In this document: positions 1 through 13,335 of the stretch, piece after piece
Position numbering within the stretch: the first letter of the stretch is position 1
Layout: each line of letters opens with the position of its first letter
Origin: Hydractinia symbiolongicarpus
Taxonomy: Eukaryota > Cnidaria > Hydrozoa > Anthoathecata > Hydractiniidae
Direction of reading: 5' to 3'
Assembly (NCBI RefSeq): GCF_029227915.1
Contig: NC_079879.1
Span: 30,322,501 to 30,386,500, forward strand
DNA: 64,000 bases
The notes under the pieces: model-generated
What the model saw: the letters and a program-made list of their open reading frames with translations, nothing else
What the model was told of the DNA's origin: nothing
Databases searched by the model: none
Translations under genes and position numbers: made by a program

Positions 1-720
1 TTGCCGTTCTTCGTTCTTAAATTTTTAAAATGCAATCTATCGAAGCTTTTCTATCGCCGTTCTTCGTTCTTAAACTTTTAAAACGTGATCTAAAACAGCA
101 TTTCTATCGCCGGTTTTCGTTTATAAACTTTTAAAATGTGATCTTAAAAAACATTTCTATTGCCGCATTTCGTTTATAAACTTTTTAACTTCGATCTAAA
201 AAAGCATTAATATCACCGCATTTCGTTCTTAAACTGTTAAAATTCGATCTAAAACAGCATATTTATCGCCGCTTTTCGTTTATAAACTTTTAAAATGCGA
301 TCTTAAAAAACATGTCTATTGCCGCATTTCGTTTATAAACTTTTTAACTTCGATCTAAAAAAGCATTTCTATCACCGCATTTCGTTCTTAAACTTTTAAA
401 ATTCAATCTAAAAAAACATTTCTATCGGCGCTTTTCGGTTATAAAAACTTTTAAAATGCGATCTTAGAAAACATTTCTATCGCCGCACTTCGTTTATAAA
501 CTTTTTAACTTCAATCTAAAAAAGCATTTCTATCGCCGCATTTCGTTCTTAAACTTTTAAAATTCGATCTAAAAAACATTTCTATTGTCACTTTTTGTTT
601 ATAAAAACTTTTAAAATTCATCTAAAAAAACATTTCTATCGCCGTTCTTCGTTCTTAAATTTTAAAATGCGATCTAACGAAGCTTTTCTATCGCCGTTCT
701 TCGTTCTTAAATTTTTAAAA
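1..720. repeat. 53-bp satellite array with 160-bp higher-order period
   Basis: Tandem AT-rich units of about 53 bp run from the window edge to about 720. Each carries a core like TCTATCGCCGCATTTCG, then TAAACTTTTAAAA and CGATCTAAAA. Three unit variants alternate, so the same variant (GCCGCATTTCGTTTATAAAC followed by TTTTTAACTTCGATC) recurs near 161, 321 and 482, a 160-bp higher-order repeat. The array is cut by the left edge, so its length is unknown. Short frames inside it are repeat artefacts. Confidence 0.9.
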
Positions 721-3700
721 AGTAAAAAAGAAAGATTAACGCTAGCTGTATACCTTAGATTGTTATGCATAAAGCTGTATACCTTAGATTGTTATGCATA
801 AGTTAAAAAAATATAACACAAAGGAAGTATAATTATATTTAAACATCCGCGATCATTGTTGAATACACTCTTATTTTTAAAATAGTTCTATCATGAAAAA
901 GTGTTAATGGCCTTAATAGCTTCGAGAATGACATAGAGACGGATGCATCGCGAAGCCCTCTTGATACAATTTGAAAGTAAAAATACGTCTATTGCGGATC
1001 GAGAATACCGTCACGATATGTGAAGCGTTATGTTAAACATCATAGCCATGCAACATAGCAATACAAAGTGGGGGCGCTGTTCTGCCTGGATAATAAACGC
1101 TGCCCTGATTAAGTACGGCGGCTTGCCTCGGTTAAGAACAGGGCAGAAAATACATAATCAGGGCAACATAATCAGGACGGGCCAGCTTATTACTCAAAAA
1201 ATATTATTTGGCACTTATAAAAGGAACATAATCAGGGCAGGCCAGTTTATATACGACAGTCTAATATTATTTCTCACTTATTATAGAACGCACATAATCG
1301 GGGAAGGCCGGCTTATGTATGACAGTCAAATATTTGAGACTTCCAGAACAAATATAATCGTGAATCAAATCTGTCCACTTTGCAGATAATTTTGACCAAT
1401 TATCGTCTTATTTGCATCGCACATTAGTAACTTATGGCCCAAACCTCGTGTGGCACTATTTGTTGTTTTAAATAATGGATTACAGCCATTTACGCCACAA
1501 GGAAAAAATAAATATGGCGAACGAAAATGTCACCTAAATAGGCGACACTTAACCTAATTAGGTTATATATTTCATTTTAACATAATTCTTAGTTGCGCGA
1601 ACATATCGAGGCAAGAGTGACAATTTTGGAATCATGGTCGCGTGTAGAACTATCCATTCTGAATAAAGATTTTTTGCAATTTTTTCTTAGGAATGTGTGA
1701 AAAGCCATTAAATATTGTAATGTCTTAACTAGGTTACATATGGCCTAACTAGGCTACAATGAGTCGCCTGGATAGGTGGTATGCCCTAATTAAGCCTACC
1801 GTCGCCTAATTAAGTGTTTACCCTGACTGGAAAATGGAAGCAAGATATGCGAAGACAAAAAACTAGATGCAATGATATGCAAAATAGAAAAAGAAAAAAA
1901 GTAACTTGATAAAAACTTAAGCTTGTGCCTCTTGAAATAGACACAATCAAGACTTACATAAGTCCCTATCTTTCTTTACTTACTGGCTTGCTTGCCCGCC
2001 ATGATGAAAAATAACAACGTTGCCGGTTTCTACATATTACTTTTAGTCCCGTAACCCAGTTCTAGCAAAGGTGAAGTTTCCTTCTTTTAAGGCAGCCGTA
2101 GTTTATTAACAGTTGTCGCATCTGCTTTCAGGTACTGTTAAGTCATAGCTAATAACATCTGCCATTAATTTGTAAGTATAGTTACTTATTTTCAGCTTTT
2201 ATTTGCATTATTTGTCTTTCTTTCTTTACCCAGTTTTCTGAATTTGATTACAGTAAATATATTAAATTGTCTGACCTGAACTAAACAAATGCTAAAGCAC
2301 GACTTCACTCTTCTACAGTACATTTTAACCTACTCTTAAAACAACTAGACAAAAATGCCAGTATGGCAAAAAAGTTCAAGTATAGCTAGATAGATAAAAA
2401 AAGATGTGCAAATTTTACATGGCTAGTCTCGCAATTATACCATGTCTATTATTTCTAGGAGGGATTATAGCATTTTAGAAGTAGATGGGAAGTCCCATAG
2501 TAGTTTTAGGAGCTGTCAACAAACAGTTTTTGTCTCTGTTAGTGGTAAATTGGCCGTTAGGGGGGGGGGGGGGGGGGGGGGAGGGGGTAATGCATTGTCT
2601 GTTAAAAATATAAAAATGGAGACGAATTTCACTTTCTCACCTTTGTTTCTTTTAGGGAAAATGAAAAAAATTCATCAAATTAGAAAATGTTTCCACAGTA
2701 AAAATCCGCCATAATCTAGAATTGGTTATTAAAAAAATGTATATATCTCGTGTTTGTATAAGTCTCCACAAAGATTGTTCCGTAAAGCTAAATTTTAAGC
2801 TAAACCACACCCAACAAGCGATTTCGGAATTAGGATACCTTCTTTAATTTTTTATAAATAAAGTGCTAAACGGAAGAGGCTACTTTTAGAGATTTATCAC
2901 TTATCTTGGCACGTTTTTGTTTACATTTAACATTTAAATCAATTTAAATCACATTTAAATCCTAGACCCCTGGACCTCGAATTACGTTCCGATTCACGAA
3001 ATTCAATTCCAAGTCGCTTTGGATTTGACATGTTTTAAAACTTCATATAATTTTGCTACAAAACAACAGGGAGCCTTAAACTATGATGTTGACACACACA
3101 TAAAATTTTAAAAATCTTAAGAAAAGTTGCAAAACTCTCAAATGAGCCTCTTCTGTTTAGCAATTTTTATAGGCTTCGCTACTGAAAACTTTTCTTTCTC
3201 ATCAACTTTGTGTTCATTTGAAGTTCTGCACCTCATTTTGAAATTGTATTTCAAAATCTGATTTGTTGATGAATTTGCTGTGGTAGTTGAACTTATTCCA
3301 ACTACTGCATCGAATGCCGGCAAATGAGAGAAAATTACATATATATTATGCTAAAAATAAATATTGCACATGCATGTGCAGATTCATGGTTGCTTATTCG
3401 TTTGACTACGGCAAGTGAAGTGTGAACCCAGCTTTACGACAGTGTTGTTCCTAAAGGATGGTAGCCACACGTATAGTGCAAACAATCTTTCAAGCTATAA
3501 AGGTTTGACTGTACATTGCATGTGACTTATTGAAACTCCTACATAGCTGTAGCCACATTTCCATGTTATATGATCATTTTAAAGACAACTTCGTAAGGAG
3601 AAAATTTGACATACAGTACAGTCTGAATGTAATCTACTGTGTACACGCTAATATCACACCTTTAGGACGGCAGTCGCTTGTCTTTTGTTATAATTAAATC

Positions 3701-4083
3701 CCTTAATGGTTTTGCGAGTTTATATTTGCGTGTTAAAAAACAATGCGCTCGCGAAGAAATATCGGAACAATTATATTTCTTGTAATAGCAAGATGCATTG
3801 TGTAAATGTATTGATAAGCTATTTCCTTAAGTATTAGCATGAAGTAATTTGATAATAAAAATCTTTCGCAAAGTTTTATAATATATTGCGCAAGAATGTA
3901 TTGTTGATTTAATTACTCAAAAAGATTCCAGCGCGTTTAATTATATGAGAAGCATTGTTCACAACTATTAAATGGTGTACATTATGAAATAAATACAATA
4001 TCTACATTTCTTGATGAAAACATTTCCTTCTTAACAAACAACGTAAAATAATCCTTCCGCATACTTTTTTATTGAAACAAATG

Positions 4084-4136
4084 AAAACATTTCTATCGCC
4101 GCTTTTCGTTTTTAAACTTTTAAAATGCAATCTAAA
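4084..4136 (+). repeat. isolated copy of the 53-bp satellite unit
   Basis: One unit matching the 1-720 array (ACATTTCTATCGCCGCTTTT, then AAACTTTTAAAATGCAATCT) stands alone 3.4 kb from the array with no tandem neighbours. Confidence 0.8.
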
Positions 4137-6693
4137 CTTTTATATTTAATTACTGCAATTAAAAATTTCAAAAGAGTTTGCGCAAAATAGATTACTAAAA
4201 TTGATCTTGCAACTTATTCTGATTAAACAATCGATCGCGTGGGGTCATTGTTCATCAGTGAGGCAATTATTTTCTCTAAAAAACAAAAGCTATCGCAATG
4301 TTATTGTTCTGTGTAACTGTTCATGCAAGTTTTGCGTCCACGGTAGATTACATTCAGACTGTACTGTAAGAACCTTTGCAAGCAGAAGCCTTTTTTCAAG
4401 TTGTGTGCATGTAAAATTACTGCTAATAGAAACCATTCAGTTTGAATATAATGGGCGGTTTACATCTGCAAAACTCAGCAGCAAATGAGGGCCCATAAAT
4501 ATTATTACACTACCCCAAACACTACCCCAACTGGGGTACTCCATGTTTTAATTTTTTTCCTTACAGTATAATGAATTTCCCATTGAAGAAGGCAAACCAA
4601 GATCATAATGTGTATCCCTGTATGCAAGGTAATATGAGAATGCTTTAACCGGACACAGGTAACCCCCAATTTAATTTTTTCCCACAAGACATCTTAGAAC
4701 TTATGATTGTCATGTAAAGTGTACATGGTGAGAAACAAAACTCTAATAGAGATCAGTGAGTATTGGGAACAAAAACTGTTTTTGGTGGGAAAACATACTC
4801 TGGTGCTCTAAAATGACCAAAGAAGGCAAACAATACTAGACATTTCCACATTTATCAGGTATGTGTGTAGCTGGATTTGTTAGGAAACCTTAACATTTGT
4901 CGTCTGATAGTGTTTACAGTCTATCAAAATTTTCTCATCACATACATAAAGCAATTTGCACATATCAGATATTTTCTCAGGGAATTCAGAGGCTAAGCTT
5001 TGGTATTGTATTCTGCATAAGTAACCTTTAGTGGTGAATTAATTGACCCAGGAAGACACACGCAATTGATGCCAGAAAATTTGGTAGGATTTAGGTCCTG
5101 AATGGTATCGGTTATAGTCTGGTATTTTTTAAAAGGACAGCTTTAAAGAAACAATTCATGGTCACTCTAAGTAATCTAGTGAAATAGGGGTGAGGCGCTG
5201 CTTGGCATATGGGCACTGCTCCTTAAGACGATGGGCCTGTAAATGGGAGAGTAAATTAGCATAAGTATACGAGGTACTGAAAATGTGTTGCATTGAAATA
5301 TTGACATGGTGGTTGGTAAAAAGAAAAACAACTTTTGAGTATCAGGCCACTGGTCACCCCAAGTATTTACTGCTATTACTACTGCAAAGAATTTTAGGAA
5401 GGTAATACTGTAGTTATTTGAGTTGGAGAAATCGATTGAGAATAATTGTCCATTATAGAAACCACCCAAGCCACATAAGCATCAGAATATATGTTCGGAC
5501 TTTCATATGTAGACTATTGTAAATAATTACTGATCTACCATTTCAAGTATAGGTAGAAACTGTAACCATTACTGAACATCAGTCTGAGATACAAATGTCA
5601 TGGAGATGTGATGGTAAAGACTACTAGCTGGTGTGAAGGTCAATCAACCTACACAAAAGACAACAACCACACTTAACCACCCTAAATGTCAAAGACAACA
5701 AACAAATAAGAAAAAGAAGTGCCTTTATAATGCTTTTTACCCTCTAAACTCTCCAAACAGACTAAATAGCCTGAAATTTGTCCCTTGGTAATCAGATCAC
5801 AAATTGGGTAGTATAAATTTTAATGCCTAAATAAGAAGCACCTGTGACTATCTTGTTTGGGGCCAATGGCAGCCCTAAGTCCTGAAAAACCTGCTTATAA
5901 TTAACAAATGATATCTCTGCAACTGCTTCGAAATGCCAAATAGCAGCTAAGGCCACTTGCAGTTAATTCTTTGTTTATGGTAATTTGTTGCGGTAAAACT
6001 AAAATGCGCAATATTATTATTCATTGTTTTCAAAAAAATTACATTATTATTTATTTAAAAAAAATGAGAAAACAGTAAACTTCTCCATATGCAAATATTT
6101 CGTATTACTAAAAATAAAACGCTAAAAAATATTTGAAGCTTACCAACTGAAGTTAATTCTCCATTTTTTTCATAGCATTTGTCAATAAATGGTCTCAAGT
6201 AAGTTTTCTTCTTTGACCACTTTTTTGATCGTTTTGGAGCTAACGATTTCCTTTTGTGAAACCTTAGAACAATTTTTATATTGTTTGCCGTGAAATCTTT
6301 TTACCATCTTCCTCTTCAATAATTTTGCTAATTTGAGTATATGTTATTCCTTTTTGTTTAAGATTTATTATTCGCTATTTGAAATATTTTGGAAGCACCA
6401 TATCTTGATTTGTAAATTGTATAAATGGTTTCACCAAACAGAACATCAATATTTAACTTTTTTTTAAAGAGAAACTAATTGCTCAGTCAACTTTTTAAAA
6501 CTCCGATAAAATAAGAGAAATATATATACATCAGCAAAATTGATAAAGAAATAAAAGGAAAAACTAATTGATGACAAAATACGCTTTTGAAATCTACTTT
6601 AATTTTCCTACTGTTGAATATTTTGGATATATTTTCAGTTCAACGTTTTTTGTTGAACATAATTCTTTTTGTTGAAAACAAAAAATCAGCAAG

Positions 6694-6735
6694 ACGGCTG
6701 TTTCATAAACAACGAGATGTTTATGAAACAGCCGT
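6694..6735. repeat. perfect 17-bp inverted repeat, 8-base loop
   Basis: Left arm ACGGCTGTTTCATAAAC (6,694-6,710) and its exact reverse complement (6,719-6,735) flank AACGAGAT. No gene adjoins it. It may be a MITE core or a fold-back remnant. Confidence 0.8.
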
Positions 6736-7810
6736 ATAGTTATTAAAGTTTTAAAAACTAAAATTAAATTATGGTCAGACAAATTTAAATTTTTAAGACA
6801 AAATGGCATTTCGTACAAAAAATACAATCGCATCCATGAAAAAAAGTATAACCAAGTAGGAGCTAAAATTATGCTTCGTTAAACTCAATAAAACCTGAAA
6901 CAAACAAATTTACTTTAATGGTAGACACTTTTTTTGAAAAGAAAAAAAATAATTACGCTGGCTATAGAAATGGTGGATCTCCCGAAAATAATCGTGTGAC
7001 ACACACACATAATAATATTAGTAACTGAAAATCCATATTGAAACAAAAGATCTTATACTATTAGCATAGAACCATTATTTTAAGGTGCTAGTTCCAATGG
7101 GGAGCAATACAAATTGAAAAGAGGAGGGTTGTCAAAGGTATACCTACTGTATGGCCCTAGTTTATTTTTATTAAAACAAAATTAAAACACTCAAAAAAGG
7201 ATTTGTTATTTGTTGTTGCTGACACAAGCTTTCCCTGCTGGTACCCCGGTTTGAAGCCATAAGTAAAACTAGAAAAAATTAATTGGGTGTTATACTACTA
7301 GTAATTTGCCCAATTTTCTGCAGAATGTAGCAAGATAGTCTAGCATATGATTTCAGTTTCTCATGACAAACTTTTTGTGATTCTTAAATAGAGTTAAGAG
7401 AATTGTAGTATTTTTAAAAACTTATGCAGATTCTGCTGAAAATATTGTTTCATAGTGCAGTTTTGGTTAAATGCTGCAAAAAATTTATAACTTACAATCC
7501 ACCTAGCTAATATGAGGTGTTTTTTGTGTAATTTAAAAACTAGGTTTTTTATTATCACACCTTTAGTCATATAGTTATAACCCTGTCTAAGTAAATTATA
7601 TTTCTTTATGCTAACAGACAGGCAAGAATGCACAGAACAGTAATGCAGGAAGTAGGATTTTTCACAGGCTAACAACTAGTATTATTTAAACGACAATGTC
7701 TATAGTTGTGTAGAGCTGTAGGTTTACGAAATGGCTGCTCAACTGCAGGTGTGTTCAGTCATTCATGGTGTGTATTAACATATATCTTTTTTAAAGGAAT
7801 ATTTTGTGCA

Positions 7811-10800
7811 ATGGAAGCCCTACAAGCTGTGGAAAAAGAGGAGAATCGACTTTCCAACAAATATTCAAATTACAGAAAGAACTTGACAAAAAACCTTGAT
7901 GACTTGATCGAGCATGTCAGAAGTGTGAAAGAAGGCTTATGTCAAGGTATGTAGAAGTAATTTATTTGGCCTTTTTGAATCAAGATTTTGTGTTGGCCAA
8001 CAATTCCTAATACAATTGCCCACACCAACATATACATACTAGTTAGTTTCCAACAAGGAAAACAATTATAATGTACAAAAAGCAACTTGCAAGGCCAATG
8101 CAACATGTTTTGATTCCACAAACTGTAAAACAGAGAGAAATTAAGTAAATTTTTGTGAGAATGTGCTACTGTTAAAATTCAGAGCACCTGTGTGATGTTG
8201 TGCTTTACACATTTTTAAGAAACGTTCATTTCACATGAAAATTAATCGAAAAAGTGACAAAACGGTAATATGTATTTAGTAATTTGTTTCTGTTCAAACC
8301 AAAGTTGTTTTTCCCACAATAAAGAAAAGGGAAATTATATTTGAAAAAGCTTGAAAAGTTTTCTAGGAACTCTTATATCGTTTTGACACATTTTGATTGG
8401 TTCTTAAGATTTTGGACTTAAAAGTTCCCCTAATTATGCATTAGATCATGAACTAGCTCTGATGAATAGGCATTATGAACATTATGCATAATGCTTTATA
8501 CCAACAATTATTTGGATTTCATAATTTTACATATAGCCCTATGCAATTTGTTAAGAAAGTTGAGTATTGCCTTGTTTAGATTGCAATGAAGAAGATGTCC
8601 TCACTCCGCTTCAGCTCCATGTTGTGTCAGTGTGTTCAAAGAAGATCAAAGATTGTACCAACAAAGTAGCACTGGAACACAAAGAGCTGCATACTTATGT
8701 ATCAAAGATTGGAAAAGCTATTGATAGGGTTCGTATCATTTTTAATACAAGGGTACAACTTGAAGAAAATTAAAAATATGACCCTCAGTGAAAGAAATCT
8801 TTCTTAAAACAGCATCTGATAATTTTTATATGAAAGACAGGCTTAATTTTTTTTATTTCCTCGGTTGTTATGTTTAAGTTATTATTATGATCCTGTAAAA
8901 GTTACTGTTTTTATTGAATTTATTTAATCATTTCATTGTTTGCAAGACCCTTTAAAACCATTAAATTTAGCCCTTAAAGGATCATAAATGGTTTTCCTTT
9001 TTGCTGTAAAACGTTTATCTAATTTATTGCTATTCACCTTAGAACTTTACAACAGATTTTTCTGGCATGACACAAGAAAACTTGTTTACTGGAGAGTCTA
9101 GCGAGTTATTAAATAAAGCAATCTCAGAGCACTTTCTTCGTCAGGGTCAAGTGGATGTTGCTGAAAAATTAATACGTGTAAGTGAAGACCATAGTTATTG
9201 GCATTAGGGTGTTATTGGTGTTAGGGTGTTATTGGCGTTAGGGTGTTATTGGCATTAGGGTGTTATTGGTGTTAGGGTATTATTGGCGTTAGGGTGTTAT
9301 TGGAGTTAGGGTATTATTTGCGTTAGGGTGTTATTGGCATTAGGGTGTTATTGGAATTAGGGTGTTATTGGCGTTAGGGTGTTATTTGCGTTAGGGTGTT
9401 ATTGCCGTTAGGGTGTTATTGGAATTAGGTTGTTATTGGCGTTAGGGTATTATTGGCGTTAGGGTATTATTGGCGTTAGGGTGTTATTGGTGTTAGGGTA
9501 TTATTTGCGTTAGGGTGTTATTGGCATTAGGGTGTTATTGGAGTTAGGGTGTTATTGAAATCAGGGAGTCAGTTTGAATTAGTATTTAATAACATGTCCA
9601 TGTAATCAAGGTCAACATCTTCCATTTCACATGACCATTGTGTACATTTAGTTCATGTTTCATTTTATATTTAGGAAGCTGGTCTAACATTTGATCATGA
9701 ACACAAGGAACCGTTTATGGAACTAAATTACATCTTGAATGAATGTAAAGAGAAAAATTTGGAACCTGCATTAAAGTATGAATGATTTTTCTTTTGCTGA
9801 CTTCCTTATAAGTGGCATAAAGATATGAGCACAAAATTAAAGACAAATTCCATTTTGTGTATTTGCGTTGTATTTATACACTTGTAAATTATTGTATTAG
9901 CTTATTGTTGCAAATAATCTTTTTAGGTTTCTCATGATTTCGAAGTGAATTTTTATTACACTCCTTTTTTAGGTGGGCTATAAGTCATCATTCAGAACTG
10001 CTAGCAAAAGGAAGTAGTTTGGAATTCAAGTTACACAAACTAAAGTTTATTGATTACTTAAGCAACAAAAGATACAAAGAAGCTTTGGAATATAGCAAGA
10101 TATTTCAAACGTTTCCTTCCCACAGCGTAGGTGAGATGAATATATACTTCAGTTGAAAAAAGTACTTATCAAATCTTTTGTTCTGCAAAATATACCATGT
10201 TTGCTCTCTTGTAGAAATCCAACGACTTATGTGTTGTTTTGCCTTTATCAAGCATGGTTTGGAAAAATCGCCTTATGCTGATTTAATGGATCCAGTGAAT
10301 TGGCTGGAGATTACAGAACATCTAGCTAAAGATGCTTGCATGTTGTTGGGATTATCAAAAAATAGTCCATTGGAAGTCAGTGTGACTGCTGGGTGTATTG
10401 CGATACCAACATTGTTACAATTAAGGCAAGTTATGCAGCAACGACAGGTGGAAGGGATGTGGAATTCGAAAGAAGAGCTTCCAGTACGTATAACAATATA
10501 ACTGAAACATGCAACGCGCATGCACACAAAAAATTATGATTTAAGTTTAATTTCACGTCTATAAACTGTCTCTATTAGCTCTGCGTCTCTAAGTGGAAAG
10601 TTTTAAATACCAAAACCTTGAAAATCTTAAAATATGAATTTTCCATAAATATTAATTTCTCTCTAGGTGCACGTGTTTACACTTTCATAGTAAACCTTCT
10701 ATATATTCAGAAATTTCATTTTAAAGAGTATTTTCTACATTTCTTTTTTGTGTACCTAGATATGTCTGTGTGCTTCCAAACCTTAAAATATCGCATGAAA

Positions 10801-13335
10801 TTACAACAAGAAAACGTTGGAAAACAGCTTGAAAAGCTTGAAATTCTCAAAAAACTTTTGTTTCAGAATTTATTTAAAAATTATCGGGCCATTCTGATTG
10901 TGGAGATGGCGTCACAGGGAGGGAGTCGTTTATGCTTAAAATAGCACCTAGAAGTACCTACAATTGTGGGTATAATGTTTGTGGAAATGGCTGCTTTCAT
11001 GGCTATTTCTTGAAATAACATCACTTGCTAGTACTCTACAATCGGTAAACTGCAAAAGTTTTATTTTGACAGGGATGGGTGTAGGTCAAGTAAATAACGT
11101 CAAAAATGGCTCAATTGCACTTTTCACAATGTCCGTATTATGGGGCAATCCAATTCTAGATCTGGAAATGTCCGAAAATAACGGAATTGAGGCATGCTGA
11201 CTTCAGTAGAAATTACTACCGTGTAAGATTTTGATCTATCCAAATATCCTAAGTCGACTTTGAACATTGGCAAGTGAATGTTCACAAGTTTAAAGTGCGT
11301 GTTAATTAGATCGAAACGACATTGGTTGTGGTTACTATCTTTGAAATTCCGCCCGCTGTTCCACTAATTTTTGTCCAGAGTTGAAGGCAGCTCAAGTGGT
11401 AAAACTTGACTTTGTGTAATTTACTGACCAAAGCTTGCTTTTTAAAAACTAATTTAACCACTTATTTGTAATAGGGGTATGGAGTCAGTAAAAGATATTG
11501 TTAACATGTGACGAATGCCTGTCATCAATCAAAAAAAATAATGTGTACTTTCCAGATTAGAATAATAAATATCTGTTCTACAGAGTAGATTTTTAGCCAC
11601 AAGACTTCGGTATTTATTCCTTGCATTCAATTTTGATTAAGAACTTGTGCATGTAAAATAGACTTACAAGTGAAGAAATAGGCATTATCAGTAAATTACC
11701 GATCGGTCATAAAATAATGCAATATCTTAAATTTCATGTACGTGCATGCGCCTTCTAATGATGCATTTATCTTGGCTAACTGATTTTCCCACCAATCATT
11801 AATTATATTATTTTATATTGTTTTAGGTTGAAATCGATCTTGGTCGAGAGTTTCAGTATCATTCTATTTTTGCATGCCCAATTTTACGCCAATCATGTGG
11901 CAGAAGCAACCCACCAATGAGATTAGTATGTGGTCACGTGATTTCAAAAGATGCCCTTCAACGCCTCTCCCATGGAAATAAGTGAGTAATTGATTCTTTT
12001 ACGGATTAATTTTTTTCTCTTCAAAGAATGTTAAACAGTTGTTGCCACTACAAATTATTATGTGAAAAATTGTTTTCATTTTATCAATGAAAACGTTCAC
12101 AAAGAAATTAAAATCATTCAAAGTCTCAACATATTTGAAGAAAATATTTGGGTGGATGTATTTAATCTGTTGACCACTGTCCCAACCCATTTTCCATTCT
12201 CAGTTAATCTGCTCGATGTTTTGATAGCACTGATATGAACGAAGCCATGTTAATAACGTCCGCTCTGCCATTCATTACAAGGTGTAAACAACCGTGCAAT
12301 AATGCTTTTCAAAATAACACACAGTCTCGCATCAAAACTATTTCTTTCTCAACATGTTTCAATATTTGCGCATATGTTATTTTTAGTTTGTTGTTCGTTT
12401 ACTTTTAATTGACACATTGCGGAAGTGGACAGTGTCATGGTTTAATGAGATTGTGAAGTTTTACATGCGTAATGTGTACATTATGTAGAAGCTCAACTGT
12501 GACACTTTATAATATGCCATAAAATTTCAAAGTAGATTTTCCCACCCCTTAAGGTGGTGGTGATCCGTGACTTTTAGAAGCAGATTACAGTGATTTCGCC
12601 TCCTCCTTGAGTATTTGTGGTTTGGCTACAAGTTCTGGTTGTACATGTCTCCATGCCAACCAACGTAGCCTTGTTGTTTTACACAACACTTCATGTCTAA
12701 GCAGGTTATCAAATTAATAGAACAATGAAAACACTTCATTGCCTTCACGTCACGAAAATTTCACTCGAAAGTGATTTCAACATATGCTGGGAAGGTGTGA
12801 TCTACAGGGTGTTTTTCTTTGCTACTTCTCATGAGAAAAATTGGATGGAAATTTTTGCGAGGGTGTTTTGTATATTATATCTCAAGTTACGCGTTTATTT
12901 TTATGTGCAAAAATCTGAATAAATGAATTTATGCATTCACAAAAAAGAGTCTCGTAACTGATTCTGGTCACAACTTTGTGTGCGGTCTATGTCGTCAATA
13001 AATTTACGTAGACAACCCAACTATTTTTAATGATGTAAGATTTGAAATATAGACAATTACTGTTTCAGTTGTTCGAATTTTAGCTGTGGTGTCCCCTATA
13101 GTAGCGATAGAAAAATTGTTACAAATCTGCTCATTGCTTAAAAATAATGTTTAATGGAGTACGGTACTCTTTTTTTATGCTTGTAATGATCTCTAGCTAT
13201 ATTTTGTATAAAAAGTTTTATACATGCTTAAATATTGTAAAATGCTAAGTCATCAGTTTTTATTTTTGCAGGCTAAAGTGCCCCTATTGTCCCATGGAGA
13301 TGGATCCAAGAGAAGCTAAAAGAATTTTCTTTTAA
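7811..13335 (+). CDS. RMND5A: RMND5 homologue, RING-like subunit of the GID/CTLH E3 ubiquitin ligase (8 exons)
   Basis: RMND5 pairs with MAEA as the RING-type catalytic module of the GID/CTLH ubiquitin ligase. Exons that splice with consistent phases are 7811-7946, 8580-8728, 9043-9177, 9675-9775, 9973-10130, 10215-10483, 11827-11981 and 13272-13335, giving 388 aa (the human protein is about 391). The N-terminus ([14 protein letters not shown]) is followed by LisH (about 115-147, around [16 protein letters not shown]), CTLH/CRA helices, and a C-terminal degenerate RING with C333, C340, C351-G-H353 and C371-PY-C374, ending in the family-typical AKRIFF. The start was chosen because the family begins there; the in-frame extension upstream looks like 5' sequence. 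Intron 3 carries a 17-bp minisatellite. A possible polyadenylation signal, AATAAA, lies at 13,823. All splice sites are GT/AG. RMND5A versus RMND5B cannot be resolved, since an invertebrate gene probably predates that split. Confidence 0.93.
9200..9556 (+). repeat. 17-bp minisatellite in RMND5 intron 3
   Basis: About 21 tandem copies of TTAGGGTGTTATTGGCG, varying mainly at the last bases (GCG, GCA, GTG, GAG) and sometimes GGTA for GGTG. It lies wholly within intron 3 (9,178-9,674). Each unit holds TTAGGG, but the rest of the unit makes this a minisatellite rather than interstitial telomere sequence. Confidence 0.95.

Larger units (their letters stand above)
721..7810. other. intergenic region, no convincing gene
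   Basis: No supported coding region. It holds short degenerate repeats of a CATAATCAGGGCAGGCCAG-like motif (about 1,150-1,330), imperfect inverted copies of CCTAATTAGGCGAC-like sequence (about 1,525-1,800), a 22-base G run at 2,560-2,581, one isolated satellite unit at 4,084-4,136 and a 17-bp inverted repeat at 6,694-6,735. The rest is AT-rich sequence in which I see nothing else. Confidence 0.6.

Noticed and set aside
1-720. CRISPR-like array
   Set aside because: The units are contiguous with no unique spacers, and the DNA is eukaryotic.
1030-1389. 119-codon open frame
   Set aside because: It consists of the degenerate CATAATCAGGGC repeats; no protein-like conservation pattern.
9200-9556. 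Interstitial telomere repeat
   Set aside because: Although each unit contains TTAGGG, the 17-bp period shows a minisatellite.
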